Source of the DNA: Pseudomonas asturiensis
GTDB taxonomy: Bacteria > Pseudomonadota > Gammaproteobacteria > Pseudomonadales > Pseudomonadaceae
DNA length: 64,000 nucleotides
Assembly: GCF_900143095.1 (NCBI RefSeq)
Contig: NZ_FRDA01000010.1
Location: forward strand, 62,001 to 126,000
Direction: 5' to 3'
Positions 34,370 to 42,857 of this stretch are shown here, one piece after another. Within the stretch, counting starts at the first letter, position 1, and every line of letters starts with the position of its first letter. Position numbers and translations under genes: made by a program. The notes under the pieces were generated by a model. The model had not been told where the DNA came from, did not search any database, and worked only from the letters and a program-made list of their open reading frames with translations.

Positions 34370-35911
34370 TTATTGGGTTGCCGTGTGTTCGCGGCAGTGC
34401 TGGAAAATCCTTTCCAGCGCCTGGTGTTCGTTGATCAGTGCCGCACTGCTGGCGATGTCCGGGGCCAGCCAGCGGTCTTCGTCGTAAGCCGGAACGCGTT
34501 CGCGCAACAGCTGCCAGGCGATCCGCGTGCCTACGCCGAACTGCTGGGCCTTGAGGAATTCAAACGCCTGTGCCGCCAGCAGGTATTCGATGGCGAGAAT
34601 CTGCGTCGCATTGCCCAGCACCTTGTGCAGCTTTAGCGCGGCGCTGGTGCCCAGGCTCAAGTGATCTTCCTGCAGGCCGGACGTGACGTAGTTATCCACA
34701 ACCGCCGGTTGCGCCATCTGGCGGTTTTCTGCGCACAGTGAGGCTGCGACGTACTGGACGATCATCATTCCCGAGTTGACGCCCGGCTGGCTGACCAGAA
34801 ACGCGGGCAGGCCGCTGACCATCGGATTGATCAGGCGGTCCAGACGACGCTCGGCAATCGAGCCGAGCTCGGCGACGGCCACGCATAGAAGGTCCGCCGC
34901 CATCGCCACCGACTGACCGTGCGGGTTGGCTTGGGACACCACGCGGTAAGCATCGGGCGTGCCGAGCAGCAACGGGTTGTCGGTGACCGAATTCAGTTCG
35001 GTCTCGATCTGCCGGACGGCATGCGCCAGCTGGTCGCGTGTTGCGCCGTGTACCTGCGGCATGGAGCGAATGCTCAGTGCGTCCTGAGTGCGAATGCCCT
35101 GGCTGCTGGCGAGGACTTCGCTGCCTGCCAGCAGGCTGCGCAGGTTGCTGCCGACGGCTTGCATGCCGGGATGCGGCTTGAGGGCCAGAATGGTTTCGTC
35201 GAATGCATCCAGCTGGCCGCGCAGGGCTTCAAAGGTCATGGCACCGATCACGTCGGCCCATTGGACCAGTCGCTCGGCGTCGGCGATGGTCAGACAGCTC
35301 AGGCCGGTCATGCAGGGCGTGCCGTTGACCAGGCACAATCCGTCTTTCGCACCGAGGATGACCGGCTTGAGGCCTTCCTCCACCAGCGCCTGCTGTGCGG
35401 GCACGATCTGCCCGCGATAGCTGACCTGACCGACGCCCAGCAAGGCGATGCCCACATGGGCCATGTGGGTCAGATAGCCCACCGAACCTTGCGCCGGGAC
35501 CTGAGGCGTGATGCCGTGGTTGAGCAGGGCCAGCAGTGCTTCGACCACTTGCCGATGAATACCGGATTTGCCCTGGCTGTAGTTGAGCAGGGCCGCGCAG
35601 ATGACCGCGCGCGTCTGTTCGTCGGTCAGGGGTGCGCCGACGCCACAGGCATGGCTGAGCAGGGTATTACGCGACAGGCGACTGAGTTGTTCGCCTGCCA
35701 GCGACACATTGCATAACGCGCCCAGGCCGGTGTTCACGCCGTAGGCGCGCTCGCCGCTGACAACGATGCGTTGCACGATGGCCTGGGCGTTATCGATCCG
35801 GGCCCACGCGGCTTGCGACAGCGCCAGTGGCGCGCCATGCCGGGCAACGGCGACTACATCCTGCCAGCGCGCCGGGGCGTCGCCGAAAACGATCTGTTCT
35901 GCTCGCGACAT
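34370..35911 (-). CDS. HutH-like paralogue lacking the MIO-forming Ala-Ser-Gly triad
   Basis: 513 aa, clearly homologous to aromatic amino acid ammonia-lyases over its full length and in frame. Where HutH reads GSVGASGDLAPLAH, this protein reads GSVGYLTHMAH (residues 142-152), a three-residue deletion removing the Ala-Ser-Gly precursors of MIO. Other pocket residues are mixed: Tyr57 (AYGVNTGLG), His87 (SHACGVG), Asn196, Gln276 and Arg282 (TQDALSIR) are kept, but the Tyr of QDPYSLR is Leu279. Start ATG 35911 has AAGGA 9 bases upstream. It lies 12 bases before hutV's stop, inside the operon. It may bind histidine or urocanate, modulate HutH by mixed oligomers, or catalyse something else. Confidence 0.85.
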   Translation of the reverse strand: MSRAEQIVFGDAPARWQDVVAVARHGAPLALSQAAWARIDNAQAIVQRIVVSGERAYGVNTGLGALCNVSLAGEQLSRLSRNTLLSHACGVGAPLTDEQTRAVICAALLNYSQGKSGIHRQVVEALLALLNHGITPQVPAQGSVGYLTHMAHVGIALLGVGQVSYRGQIVPAQQALVEEGLKPVILGAKDGLCLVNGTPCMTGLSCLTIADAERLVQWADVIGAMTFEALRGQLDAFDETILALKPHPGMQAVGSNLRSLLAGSEVLASSQGIRTQDALSIRSMPQVHGATRDQLAHAVRQIETELNSVTDNPLLLGTPDAYRVVSQANPHGQSVAMAADLLCVAVAELGSIAERRLDRLINPMVSGLPAFLVSQPGVNSGMMIVQYVAASLCAENRQMAQPAVVDNYVTSGLQEDHLSLGTSAALKLHKVLGNATQILAIEYLLAAQAFEFLKAQQFGVGTRIAWQLLRERVPAYDEDRWLAPDIASSAALINEHQALERIFQHCREHTATQ

Positions 35912-35923
35912 CTGCAACGGTCC

Positions 35924-36754
35924 TTAAAGAGTGGCCACGCGGCGCTGAACGAAACGATCCACGTAATCGTCGGCGGGCGAGTGAAGGATTTCTTTCGGCG
36001 TACCGACCTGGATCAGCCGTCCGTCCTTGAGGATCGCGATGCGATTACCGATGCGCACGGCTTCATCAAGGTCATGGGTGATGAACACGATGGTCTTGTG
36101 CAGCGTGGCCTGCAGGGCCAGCAACTGGTCCTGCATTTCGGCGCGAATCAGTGGGTCGAGTGCGCTGAACGCTTCGTCCATCAGGATGATGTCGGTGTCG
36201 GCCGCCAACGCACGGGCCAGACCCACGCGCTGGCGCATACCGCCGGAAAGCTGATGCGGGTACTTGTTTTCATAGCCGCTCAGGCCGACGGTGGTGATCC
36301 AGTGCCGTGCGCGTTCATCACACAATGCCTTGGTCTCGCCGCGCACTTTCAGGCCGTAGGCGACGTTGGCGAGTACGGTCTTGTGCGGCAGCAGGCCGAA
36401 GCTCTGGAACACCATGCTGATCTTGTGCCGACGAAACTGGCGCAGCGCTTCCATGTCGTAGCGCAGAATGTCTTCGCCATCGACCAGAATCTCGCCACTG
36501 GTGGGATCGATCAGCCGGTTGAAGTGGCGCACCAGGGTCGATTTACCCGAGCCGGACAGGCCCATGATCACAAAGATTTCGCCGCTGGCAATCGACAGTG
36601 ACAGGTCGTTCACGCCCACCACGCAACCGGTTTTCGCCAGCACCTGATCCTTGCTCTGATGCTGCTGGACCATGGTCAGCGCTTCTTTTTCCCGATTGCC
36701 GAAAATCTTGTACACGTTTCGCACAACGATCTTGTTCGGTTGCTCACTCATCAT
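35924..36754 (-). CDS. hutV: HutV, ATP-binding subunit of histidine ABC transporter
   Basis: 276 aa, ProV/OpuAA-type ATPase. Walker A GLSGSGKS (65-72), signature LSGGMRQRVGLARAL, Walker B IILMDEAFSALDP and the switch His in VFITHDLDEA are intact. The C-terminal CBS pair of ProV is absent, as in other histidine-uptake versions. ATG 36754 forms ATGATGA with the hutW stop and has GAGG 7 bases upstream. Partner of HutW and HutX. Confidence 0.93.
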   Translation of the reverse strand: MMSEQPNKIVVRNVYKIFGNREKEALTMVQQHQSKDQVLAKTGCVVGVNDLSLSIASGEIFVIMGLSGSGKSTLVRHFNRLIDPTSGEILVDGEDILRYDMEALRQFRRHKISMVFQSFGLLPHKTVLANVAYGLKVRGETKALCDERARHWITTVGLSGYENKYPHQLSGGMRQRVGLARALAADTDIILMDEAFSALDPLIRAEMQDQLLALQATLHKTIVFITHDLDEAVRIGNRIAILKDGRLIQVGTPKEILHSPADDYVDRFVQRRVATL

Positions 36755-37602
36755 TTTTGCGCCTCATGCCGTGGGCGGCCGTAGGCCTGAGTGATGCGGT
36801 CAATGACGACCGCCAGAATGACAATGGCCAGACCCGCTTCCAGTCCGCGTCCGACGTTCAGCGTCTGAATGCCGACCAGTACGTCTTCGCCCAGACCGCG
36901 AGCGCCGATCATCGAGGCAATCACCACCATCGACAGTGCCATCATGGTGGTCTGGTTGATACCGGCCATGATGCTGGGCATCGCCAGCGGAAGTTGCACA
37001 CCGAACAGTTGCTGCCAGCGGTTGGCACCAAAGGCATTGATGGCTTCCATGACCTCGCCGTCGACCTGACGAATACCCAGGTCGGTCAGGCGAATCAGCG
37101 GCGGCGCGGCGTAGATCACGGTGGCGAAGATCGCGGGGACCTTGCCCAGGCCGAACAGCATCAGCACCGGAATCAGGTAAACGAAGCTGGGCATGGTCTG
37201 CATAATGTCCAGCAGCGGCATCAGCACCGAACGCAGGCGGTTGCTGCGCGCCGAAAGAATGCCCAGCGGAATGCCGATCAGTACGGCAATGATCGTGGCG
37301 ACCAGCATCAGCGCCAGTGTCTGCATCAGCTTGTCCCACAACCCGACCGCGCCGACCAGAAACAGCAGGCCGACGATCACCACGGTGGTGACAATCTTGC
37401 GCGTGGCGTGCCAGGCAATGCCGCCGACAATGATCAGCATCAACCACCACGGCGCCATGCGCAGCAGGCCTTCCAGGTTGACGATGGCCCACAGCAGCGT
37501 GTCGGAGATGTGTCGGAACACATCGCCGTACTGGGTCACCAGCGAGTCGACGCCGTCGTTGACCCAGTTGGCGATCGAGAAAGTGAAGCTTTCAGGAAAC
37601 AT
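36751..37602 (-). CDS. hutW: HutW, permease of histidine ABC transporter
   Basis: 283 aa, ProW-like inner-membrane permease. About six hydrophobic segments follow a short N-terminal periplasmic-facing region; the EAA-type loop is NAFGANRWQQLFGVQLPLAMPS (about residues 188-209, in two blocks) and the end has MALSMVVIASMIGARGLGEDV, typical of glycine-betaine/proline transporters. Overlaps hutV by 4 bases; 77 bases separate it from hutX. Confidence 0.93.
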   Translation of the reverse strand: MFPESFTFSIANWVNDGVDSLVTQYGDVFRHISDTLLWAIVNLEGLLRMAPWWLMLIIVGGIAWHATRKIVTTVVIVGLLFLVGAVGLWDKLMQTLALMLVATIIAVLIGIPLGILSARSNRLRSVLMPLLDIMQTMPSFVYLIPVLMLFGLGKVPAIFATVIYAAPPLIRLTDLGIRQVDGEVMEAINAFGANRWQQLFGVQLPLAMPSIMAGINQTTMMALSMVVIASMIGARGLGEDVLVGIQTLNVGRGLEAGLAIVILAVVIDRITQAYGRPRHEAQK

Positions 37603-37679
37603 AAGCGGCTCTCAAGTAAGGTGTTTCGGTCAACGAACGGGCAGCCGGACCTGCAGTGTCAGCCTGGCTGCCCAGTCGT

Positions 37680-38648
37680 TTACAGCGAGGCGTCCACCTT
37701 TTTCGCGGCGTCTTCACTGACCCACTGATGCCAGACTTCCGGGTGCTCTTTCAGAAAGATCCGGGCGAGTTTCGGCGATTCGATGCGGTCCTTGGCCATG
37801 CGCCCCAGATTCTGGTTGAGCAGGTCGATCGGCAGATTGACCTTCTCCAGCACGGCAATCAGTTCAGGCGCCTGATCATGGAACACTTTGGACACGCCGA
37901 CCTTGATATCGATCGTCTTGTTTACCCCGGCCTTCTCTTCCAGACGCACCAGGTCTACCTGACCCATCAACGGCGTTGGCGACCAGTAATACGTCAGGAT
38001 CGGCTCGCCACGCTTGTAGCTGGACAGAATAGCTGCGTCCAGCGCAGGGCCGGTGCCCGGACGGAAGTTGGTGTACGTGTTTTCCAGGCCGTAGGTCTTG
38101 AGCATTTCGCTGTTTTCCAGCTCACAGGTCCAGCCGGCCGGGCAGTTGTAGAAACGGCCTTTGCCGGGTTCTTCCTGATCCTTGAACACTGCCGAATACT
38201 GCGCCAGATCGCTGATCGACTTGAGGTTCGGTGCCTTGGCTTCCAGCTTGCGCCTGGCGTCGCCTTCGATCACGTAGCGCGGCACGTACCAGCCCTCGAC
38301 TGCACCGACGACCGGCGCGCCGACACCGACCACTTTCCCGGCGGCGGCAGCCTTGTTCCACACTTCGCTTCGACCGACCCATTCTTCGGCGAAGATCTGG
38401 ATGTCGTTGGTGCTCAGGGCGTTTTCCATGGCGATCGAGTTGCCGGGCAGGGCATCCACGGTACAGCCGTAACCCTTGTCCAGCACGATCTGCAGGATGT
38501 CGGTCAGCAGCATCGCGCTTTCCCAGTTCAGGCCCGCGAATTTCACTGGCTTGCCTGACTCACACCAGTTGGCGGCCTGACTCGCTCCGGCGCTGGCGAG
38601 CAAGCCAGCGGATACCAGAGTGGTCAACAGGGCCTTTTTCATATTCAT
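37680..38648 (-). CDS. hutX: HutX, periplasmic binding protein of histidine ABC transporter
   Basis: 322 aa, ProX/OpuAC-type substrate-binding protein. A signal peptide (MNMKKALLTTLVSAGLLASA, cleavage near ASQA-ANW) precedes the OpuAC domain: GKPVKFAGLNWESAMLLTDI, IFAEEWVGRSEVWN, and ACEL-type cysteines in NCPAGWTCELENS that may form a disulfide. The start at 38648 has AGGAG 8 bases upstream; the longer in-frame start at 38702 does not begin a signal peptide. Delivers histidine to HutWV. Confidence 0.92.
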   Translation of the reverse strand: MNMKKALLTTLVSAGLLASAGASQAANWCESGKPVKFAGLNWESAMLLTDILQIVLDKGYGCTVDALPGNSIAMENALSTNDIQIFAEEWVGRSEVWNKAAAAGKVVGVGAPVVGAVEGWYVPRYVIEGDARRKLEAKAPNLKSISDLAQYSAVFKDQEEPGKGRFYNCPAGWTCELENSEMLKTYGLENTYTNFRPGTGPALDAAILSSYKRGEPILTYYWSPTPLMGQVDLVRLEEKAGVNKTIDIKVGVSKVFHDQAPELIAVLEKVNLPIDLLNQNLGRMAKDRIESPKLARIFLKEHPEVWHQWVSEDAAKKVDASL

Positions 38649-38765
38649 TGTCGATGCTCCTACGCCTGAAAGGGATGGTGGCAGTTTCATCAAAACAGGC
38701 ATCCGGCCCTTGGGCGTTTACACGCCCGTCCCCGGGGTCTGTCGGCCTGATGACCGACGTCGCCC
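38649..38765 (-). other. hutU-hutX intergenic hairpin region
   Basis: 117 bases containing a 6-bp stem-loop GGGCGT/ACGCCC (38712-38717, 38722-38727). No T-run follows. It probably marks mRNA processing or differential expression between hutU and the abundant binding protein HutX, rather than termination. Confidence 0.35.
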
Positions 38766-40463
38766 TTAACGTCCGATCATCGGCAGGTTCAAGCCCTGCT
38801 CTTTGGCACAGTCGATTGCAATGTCGTAACCGGCATCGGCGTGGCGCATGACGCCGGTCGCCGGGTCGTTGTGCAGCACGCGGGCGATGCGCTCGGCGGC
38901 TTCATCGGTGCCGTCGCAGACGATCACCATGCCCGAGTGCTGCGAGAAGCCCATGCCGACGCCGCCGCCGTGGTGCAGGGACACCCAGGTCGCGCCGCTG
39001 GCGGTGTTGAGCAGGGCATTGAGCAATGGCCAGTCTGACACCGCGTCTGAGCCGTCACGCATGGATTCGGTTTCGCGGTTGGGGCTGGCAACCGAGCCAG
39101 AGTCCAGGTGGTCGCGACCAATCACGACCGGTGCCGACAGCTCGCCGCTGCGTACCATCTCGTTGAACGCCAGACCGAGTTTTGCGCGCTGACCCAGACC
39201 GACCCAGCAGATACGGGCGGGCAAACCCTGGAAGCTGATGCGCTCGCGGGCCATGTCCAGCCAGTTGTGCAAATGCTCGTCGTCCGGGATCAGTTCCTTG
39301 ACCTTGGCGTCGGTCTTGTAGATGTCCTGTGGGTCGCCCGACAGCGCGGCCCAGCGGAACGGGCCAATGCCACGGCAGAACAACGGACGGATATAGGCGG
39401 GAACGAAGCCTGGGAAATCGAAGGCGTTGGTCACGCCGACTTCCTTGGCCATCTGCCGGATGTTATTGCCGTAATCGAAGGTCGGGATACCGGCTTGCTG
39501 GAACGCCAGCATGGCCTGGACGTGTTCGGCCATCGATTGCTTGGCAGCCTTGACCACATTGGCCGGCTCACTCACCGAGCGGGCGCGGTACTCGTCCCAG
39601 GTCCAGCCTTTGGGCAGGTAGCCGTTGAGCGGGTCGTGGGCGCTGGTCTGGTCGGTGACCATGTCCGGACGCACGCCACGGCGGACCATTTCCGGCAGGA
39701 TTTCGGCCGCGTTGCCGCACAGGGCGATGGAGATGGCCTTGCCTTCAGCGGTGTAGTGGGCGATACGGGCCAGCGCGTCGTCCAGATCGGTGGCCTGTTC
39801 GTCGACATAGCGGGTCTTGATGCGGAAATCGATGCGGCTCTGCTGGCATTCGATGTTCAGCGAGCACGCGCCGGCCAGTGTTGCGGCCAATGGCTGCGCG
39901 CCGCCCATGCCGCCCAGACCTGCGGTCAATACCCAGCGGCCTTTGAGGTTACCGTCGTAATGCTGACGACCGGCTTCGACGAAGGTTTCGTAGGTGCCTT
40001 GCACGATGCCCTGGCTGCCGATGTAGATCCAGCTGCCTGCGGTCATCTGGCCGTACATCGCCAGGCCCTTGGCATCCAGTTCGTTGAAGTGTTCCCAGCT
40101 CGCCCAGTGCGGCACCAGGTTGGAGTTGGCGATCAGTACGCGCGGGGCGTTGCTGTGGGTCTTGAACACGCCAACCGGCTTGCCGGACTGCACCAGCAGC
40201 GTTTCGTCGTCATTCAGGTGAGTGAGGCTTTCGACGATCTTGTCGTAACACTCCCAATTGCGCGCCGCTCGCCCGATACCGCCGTAGACCACCAGTTCAT
40301 TGGGGTTCTCGGCCACTTCCGGGTCCAGGTTGTTCATCAACATGCGCAGCGGCGCTTCGGTCAGCCAGCTCTTGGCTGTTAGTTGAGTCCCACGGGCAGC
40401 ACGTACCTCGCCTTCACGATGGCGGGTCCAGTCCTGCTTCAGGTCTTGATTATTCTCGGCCAC
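38766..40463 (-). CDS. hutU: Urocanate hydratase
   Basis: Converts urocanate to 4-imidazolone-5-propionate with tightly bound NAD+, 565 aa. LTAKSWLTEAPLRMLMNNLD, ELVVYGGIGRAARNWECYDK and QSGKPVGVFKTHSNAPRVLI are diagnostic; HHGGGVGMGFSQHSGMV near the C-terminus also matches. The GTG at 40463 is chosen because GAGG precedes it at good spacing; an upstream ATG at 40484 lacks a ribosome-binding site. First gene of the minus-strand hut run, with a HutC-type dyad about 90 bases upstream. Confidence 0.96.
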   Translation of the reverse strand: MAENNQDLKQDWTRHREGEVRAARGTQLTAKSWLTEAPLRMLMNNLDPEVAENPNELVVYGGIGRAARNWECYDKIVESLTHLNDDETLLVQSGKPVGVFKTHSNAPRVLIANSNLVPHWASWEHFNELDAKGLAMYGQMTAGSWIYIGSQGIVQGTYETFVEAGRQHYDGNLKGRWVLTAGLGGMGGAQPLAATLAGACSLNIECQQSRIDFRIKTRYVDEQATDLDDALARIAHYTAEGKAISIALCGNAAEILPEMVRRGVRPDMVTDQTSAHDPLNGYLPKGWTWDEYRARSVSEPANVVKAAKQSMAEHVQAMLAFQQAGIPTFDYGNNIRQMAKEVGVTNAFDFPGFVPAYIRPLFCRGIGPFRWAALSGDPQDIYKTDAKVKELIPDDEHLHNWLDMARERISFQGLPARICWVGLGQRAKLGLAFNEMVRSGELSAPVVIGRDHLDSGSVASPNRETESMRDGSDAVSDWPLLNALLNTASGATWVSLHHGGGVGMGFSQHSGMVIVCDGTDEAAERIARVLHNDPATGVMRHADAGYDIAIDCAKEQGLNLPMIGR

Positions 40464-40850
40464 AAAAAAATCCTCAGCGATCATTCCAAACCAGCCCGTG
40501 CAGGGCGCTTCAATGCAGGTCGGCAGAGCGGCTTGATTAACCTGTCTCTACTTGTACATACAAGCATATGCAATCTGAAGACCAACTTTGTCGCGCGATG
40601 GCTGTAGCCTATTCAGAAACAGCGCAAGGCCTTGCTTTTCGAGGTTTTCAGAGGAACGGGCATGGTTGGCGTGCGAGCGCGCCAAGACGCCGTGATTGTT
40701 ACCTGAGGGCTTTTTTGCGCAGTTTTGGGGCGGTGGGTAACACGCTGGTGCGGCTCGGGTTGCCGGCGCATTCCCACAGGGTTGTAGTTATCCGGTGAGG
40801 CGGGTGTGAAGCGAAGGGGGCAGAACGTCAGACGATCCGTGTCATACGTC
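40464..40850. other. hutU upstream region
   Basis: 387 bases without a gene. It holds the hutU promoter with the dyad at 40551-40564, and on its far side the 3' end of the anti-sigma gene. I found no clear terminator for the sigma/anti-sigma unit. Confidence 0.6.
40551..40564. promoter_or_regulatory. HutC-type operator candidate upstream of hutU
   Basis: CTTGTACATACAAG is a 14-bp palindrome with only the central pair mismatched. Pseudomonas HutC, a GntR-family repressor released by urocanate, binds TTGTATATACAA-like dyads. The related site upstream of hutF (45522-45537) supports a shared regulator. Confidence 0.78.
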
Positions 40851-41555
40851 TCAAATCACCTTGACTGCTCGTCCAATGAATTGAATCGGACCCGTCGGTT
40901 TGCCGATGGGCGAGCCGGTGGATGTTTCCAGCGTCAGCTCGAACAACTGGTTGGGTTGCAGTGGCGGTAGTTTGTCGAGCGGGATGTTCAGGCTTTGCCC
41001 CGGTTTGACCAGCCCGAGGGAAACCGGTCCTTGCCAGCCATCACCCTTGGTCCAGAACTCCAGCGCCTTGTCGGCCGGGACTTCGAACGCGCCCAGCGGG
41101 ATGAGCTGGATTTCCTGTGGGTTGCTGGCCTGCACGACCCAGCCGGGTGATTTGTCCTGAGGCCCGACCAGCACCACCAGATAAGAGGGCGGCGTTGGGG
41201 TGCGGGTCAGCAGTGTCATGCCCAGCACCAGCGAGGCGGCAAGTCCTGCGCCTGCAAGGCCGCGCCAGATCGCCAGGTTGTCCCACCAGCGTACGCGCTG
41301 TTCAGGCTGCGACCGGGTCACTGTGCGATCCATCAGGTTGCGCTCGATCCGCTCCCATAGACCGGGTGACGGCATGACGGGCTCCGCCAGCTCGGTGAGG
41401 GGCAGCAGGCGTTGTTCCCAGGCGTCTATCGCCGCCTGCAGGTCAGGCTCGTGGGGCAGGCGACGCTGGACGTCCAGCCGTTGCCCGGCCGGCAGGGTGC
41501 CGAGTACGTACTCGCCCGCCAGCTCGTGAATGTTCTCGTTCGAAGGTCGGGTCAT
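40851..41555 (-). CDS. Anti-sigma factor (RskA-like), membrane-anchored
   Basis: 234 aa. The N-terminal cytoplasmic domain (HELAGEYVLGTLPAGQRLDVQRRL, in two blocks) resembles anti-sigma-K factors; a membrane helix (GLAGAGLAASLVLGMTLL, about residues 99-116) is followed by a periplasmic RskA C-terminal domain with the LEFWTKGDG and VSLGLVKPGQSLNIPL pattern. The start at 41555 overlaps the sigma gene stop as ATGA, evidence of translational coupling; a GTG 9 bases upstream is less likely. It lacks zinc-binding HxxxCxxC residues, so it is a non-ZAS type. Confidence 0.88.
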   Translation of the reverse strand: MTRPSNENIHELAGEYVLGTLPAGQRLDVQRRLPHEPDLQAAIDAWEQRLLPLTELAEPVMPSPGLWERIERNLMDRTVTRSQPEQRVRWWDNLAIWRGLAGAGLAASLVLGMTLLTRTPTPPSYLVVLVGPQDKSPGWVVQASNPQEIQLIPLGAFEVPADKALEFWTKGDGWQGPVSLGLVKPGQSLNIPLDKLPPLQPNQLFELTLETSTGSPIGKPTGPIQFIGRAVKVI

Positions 41556-42118
41556 CCCATGCACTCCCGCAAAGCCGTCAGGCTGCGCTTGATCCAGGCT
41601 TTGACCGTACCCAGTGGCGCGCCAACTTTCTGCGCGATTTCTTGATGCGAATAACCGTCTACATAGGCGTGAAGCACACAGTTACGCCGCACCGGTTCTA
41701 GCTGTTCCAGGCACGATGTAACGCGCCCGGGATTGACTCGCCAGTCGAAAGCATCGCCGGTTTCCTGCCAGCCTTCCAGTGTCGCCTGCTCATGATGATC
41801 TTCGCTGCCGTCATCCTCAACGCGAACTTCCCGTGCGGTGTTGCGCAGGTTGTTGAGCGCCAGATGGCGCGTCACGCTGTAAATCCAGCCGCGTGCCGAG
41901 CCGCGTGAGGCGTCGAAACTGGCGGCACCGGTCCATATCTTGAGAAAGGCATCATGCACGATGTCTTCAGCCTGTGCGCGGTCACGCACCAGCCGCATGA
42001 CCACACCGAGCAGCCGTGCGCTTTCCTGTTCATAAAGACGATGCAGGGCCTGCCGCTCACCGCGAGCGCAGGCCTGAAGCGTGCCTTCGTAATCAAAGAG
42101 AGATTCGTGTGAGGACAA
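41552..42118 (-). CDS. ECF sigma factor (sigma-K/RpoE-like)
   Basis: 188 aa. Region 2 is DYEGTLQACARGERQALHRLYEQESARLLG through RAQAEDIVHDAFLKIW (residues about 9-68), with the DIVHDAFLKIW promoter-melting motif. Region 4 ends in YVDGYSHQEIAQKVGAPLGTVKAWIKRSL, the helix-turn-helix for the -35. An acidic linker (VEDDGSEDHHE) joins them. Coupled to the anti-sigma gene by ATGA. The set resembles the SigK/RskA type responding to envelope or redox stress; its signal is not evident here. Confidence 0.93.
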   Translation of the reverse strand: MSSHESLFDYEGTLQACARGERQALHRLYEQESARLLGVVMRLVRDRAQAEDIVHDAFLKIWTGAASFDASRGSARGWIYSVTRHLALNNLRNTAREVRVEDDGSEDHHEQATLEGWQETGDAFDWRVNPGRVTSCLEQLEPVRRNCVLHAYVDGYSHQEIAQKVGAPLGTVKAWIKRSLTALRECMG

Positions 42119-42218
42119 GGTGATCCGCCGTCAATGGACTACTGCCTCGTTGATATCACGAGGACCCGCGCAGCAGCATAGCTCACTGGCTGCGCGGTGA
42201 CCGATTGCCTGACTGTGA

Positions 42219-42752
42219 TCAGTTGGCGGTCCAGAACAGATAGTCGGCCTGATACTTGACCACTTCCTTGGCGCCCTTGTTGCTGGCCGCGCACGCGGTG
42301 GTCGGTGCCACGCCGCCTTTCAGGGCGGTGCGCTGGATGTAGGCAACGCCGGTCATGGCGCCTTTGCCTTCAGCCGGGTTGGCCTTGACCAGTTGATACG
42401 GCAGGTTGCCTGCGCTCGACGGTGCCACGGCGACCTGAGTGCCGGTCACTTTCGAGCCGTCTTTGGCTTCCCACGTTGCAGGCGGGCCGTAGTAGGTGCC
42501 GACCTGTTTGCCGCTCTTGTCATTGAGTACCGCCTTGGGACCGACGAACGCCCATTCCATCTCATTGGGCATGTTGGCTTTGGCGCGGCATTCGTAGGTA
42601 ATTTCGCCGACCCCGGTGGTTTGCATGCTGATCTTGTGGCCGGCCGGAACCCGAACGCTTTCGGGCAGATCGGTCTGGGCCATGGCGACGGACGACAGGC
42701 AAGTGAAAGCCAGGGTACTACCTGCAAGGCAGAGCAAGCGTTTTGCGTTCAT
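42219..42752 (-). CDS. Secreted DUF3455-like protein
   Basis: 177 aa. A signal peptide (MNAKRLLCLAGSTLAFTCLS, cleavage near AMAQ-TDL) is followed by a compact domain: VPAGHKISMQTTGVGEITYECR, PNEMEWAFVGPKAVLNDKSG, GTYYGPPATWEAKDGSKVTG, ending in KYQADYLFWTAN. This resembles the DUF3455 family of exported proteins, found elsewhere beside ECF sigma/anti-sigma pairs, so it is a plausible target of the adjacent sigma factor. GGAGATTTCTGC precedes ATG 42752. Function unknown. Confidence 0.8.
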   Translation of the reverse strand: MNAKRLLCLAGSTLAFTCLSSVAMAQTDLPESVRVPAGHKISMQTTGVGEITYECRAKANMPNEMEWAFVGPKAVLNDKSGKQVGTYYGPPATWEAKDGSKVTGTQVAVAPSSAGNLPYQLVKANPAEGKGAMTGVAYIQRTALKGGVAPTTACAASNKGAKEVVKYQADYLFWTAN

Positions 42753-42857
42753 GCAGAAATCTCCAGATGGTTTAACCGCGCTCAGCAACTCGAAGTGGCT
42801 GCTGCAAGTACTACCCGCGAGGAAACGATCTGGATGCAGTGATTTGAAAATATTTTT

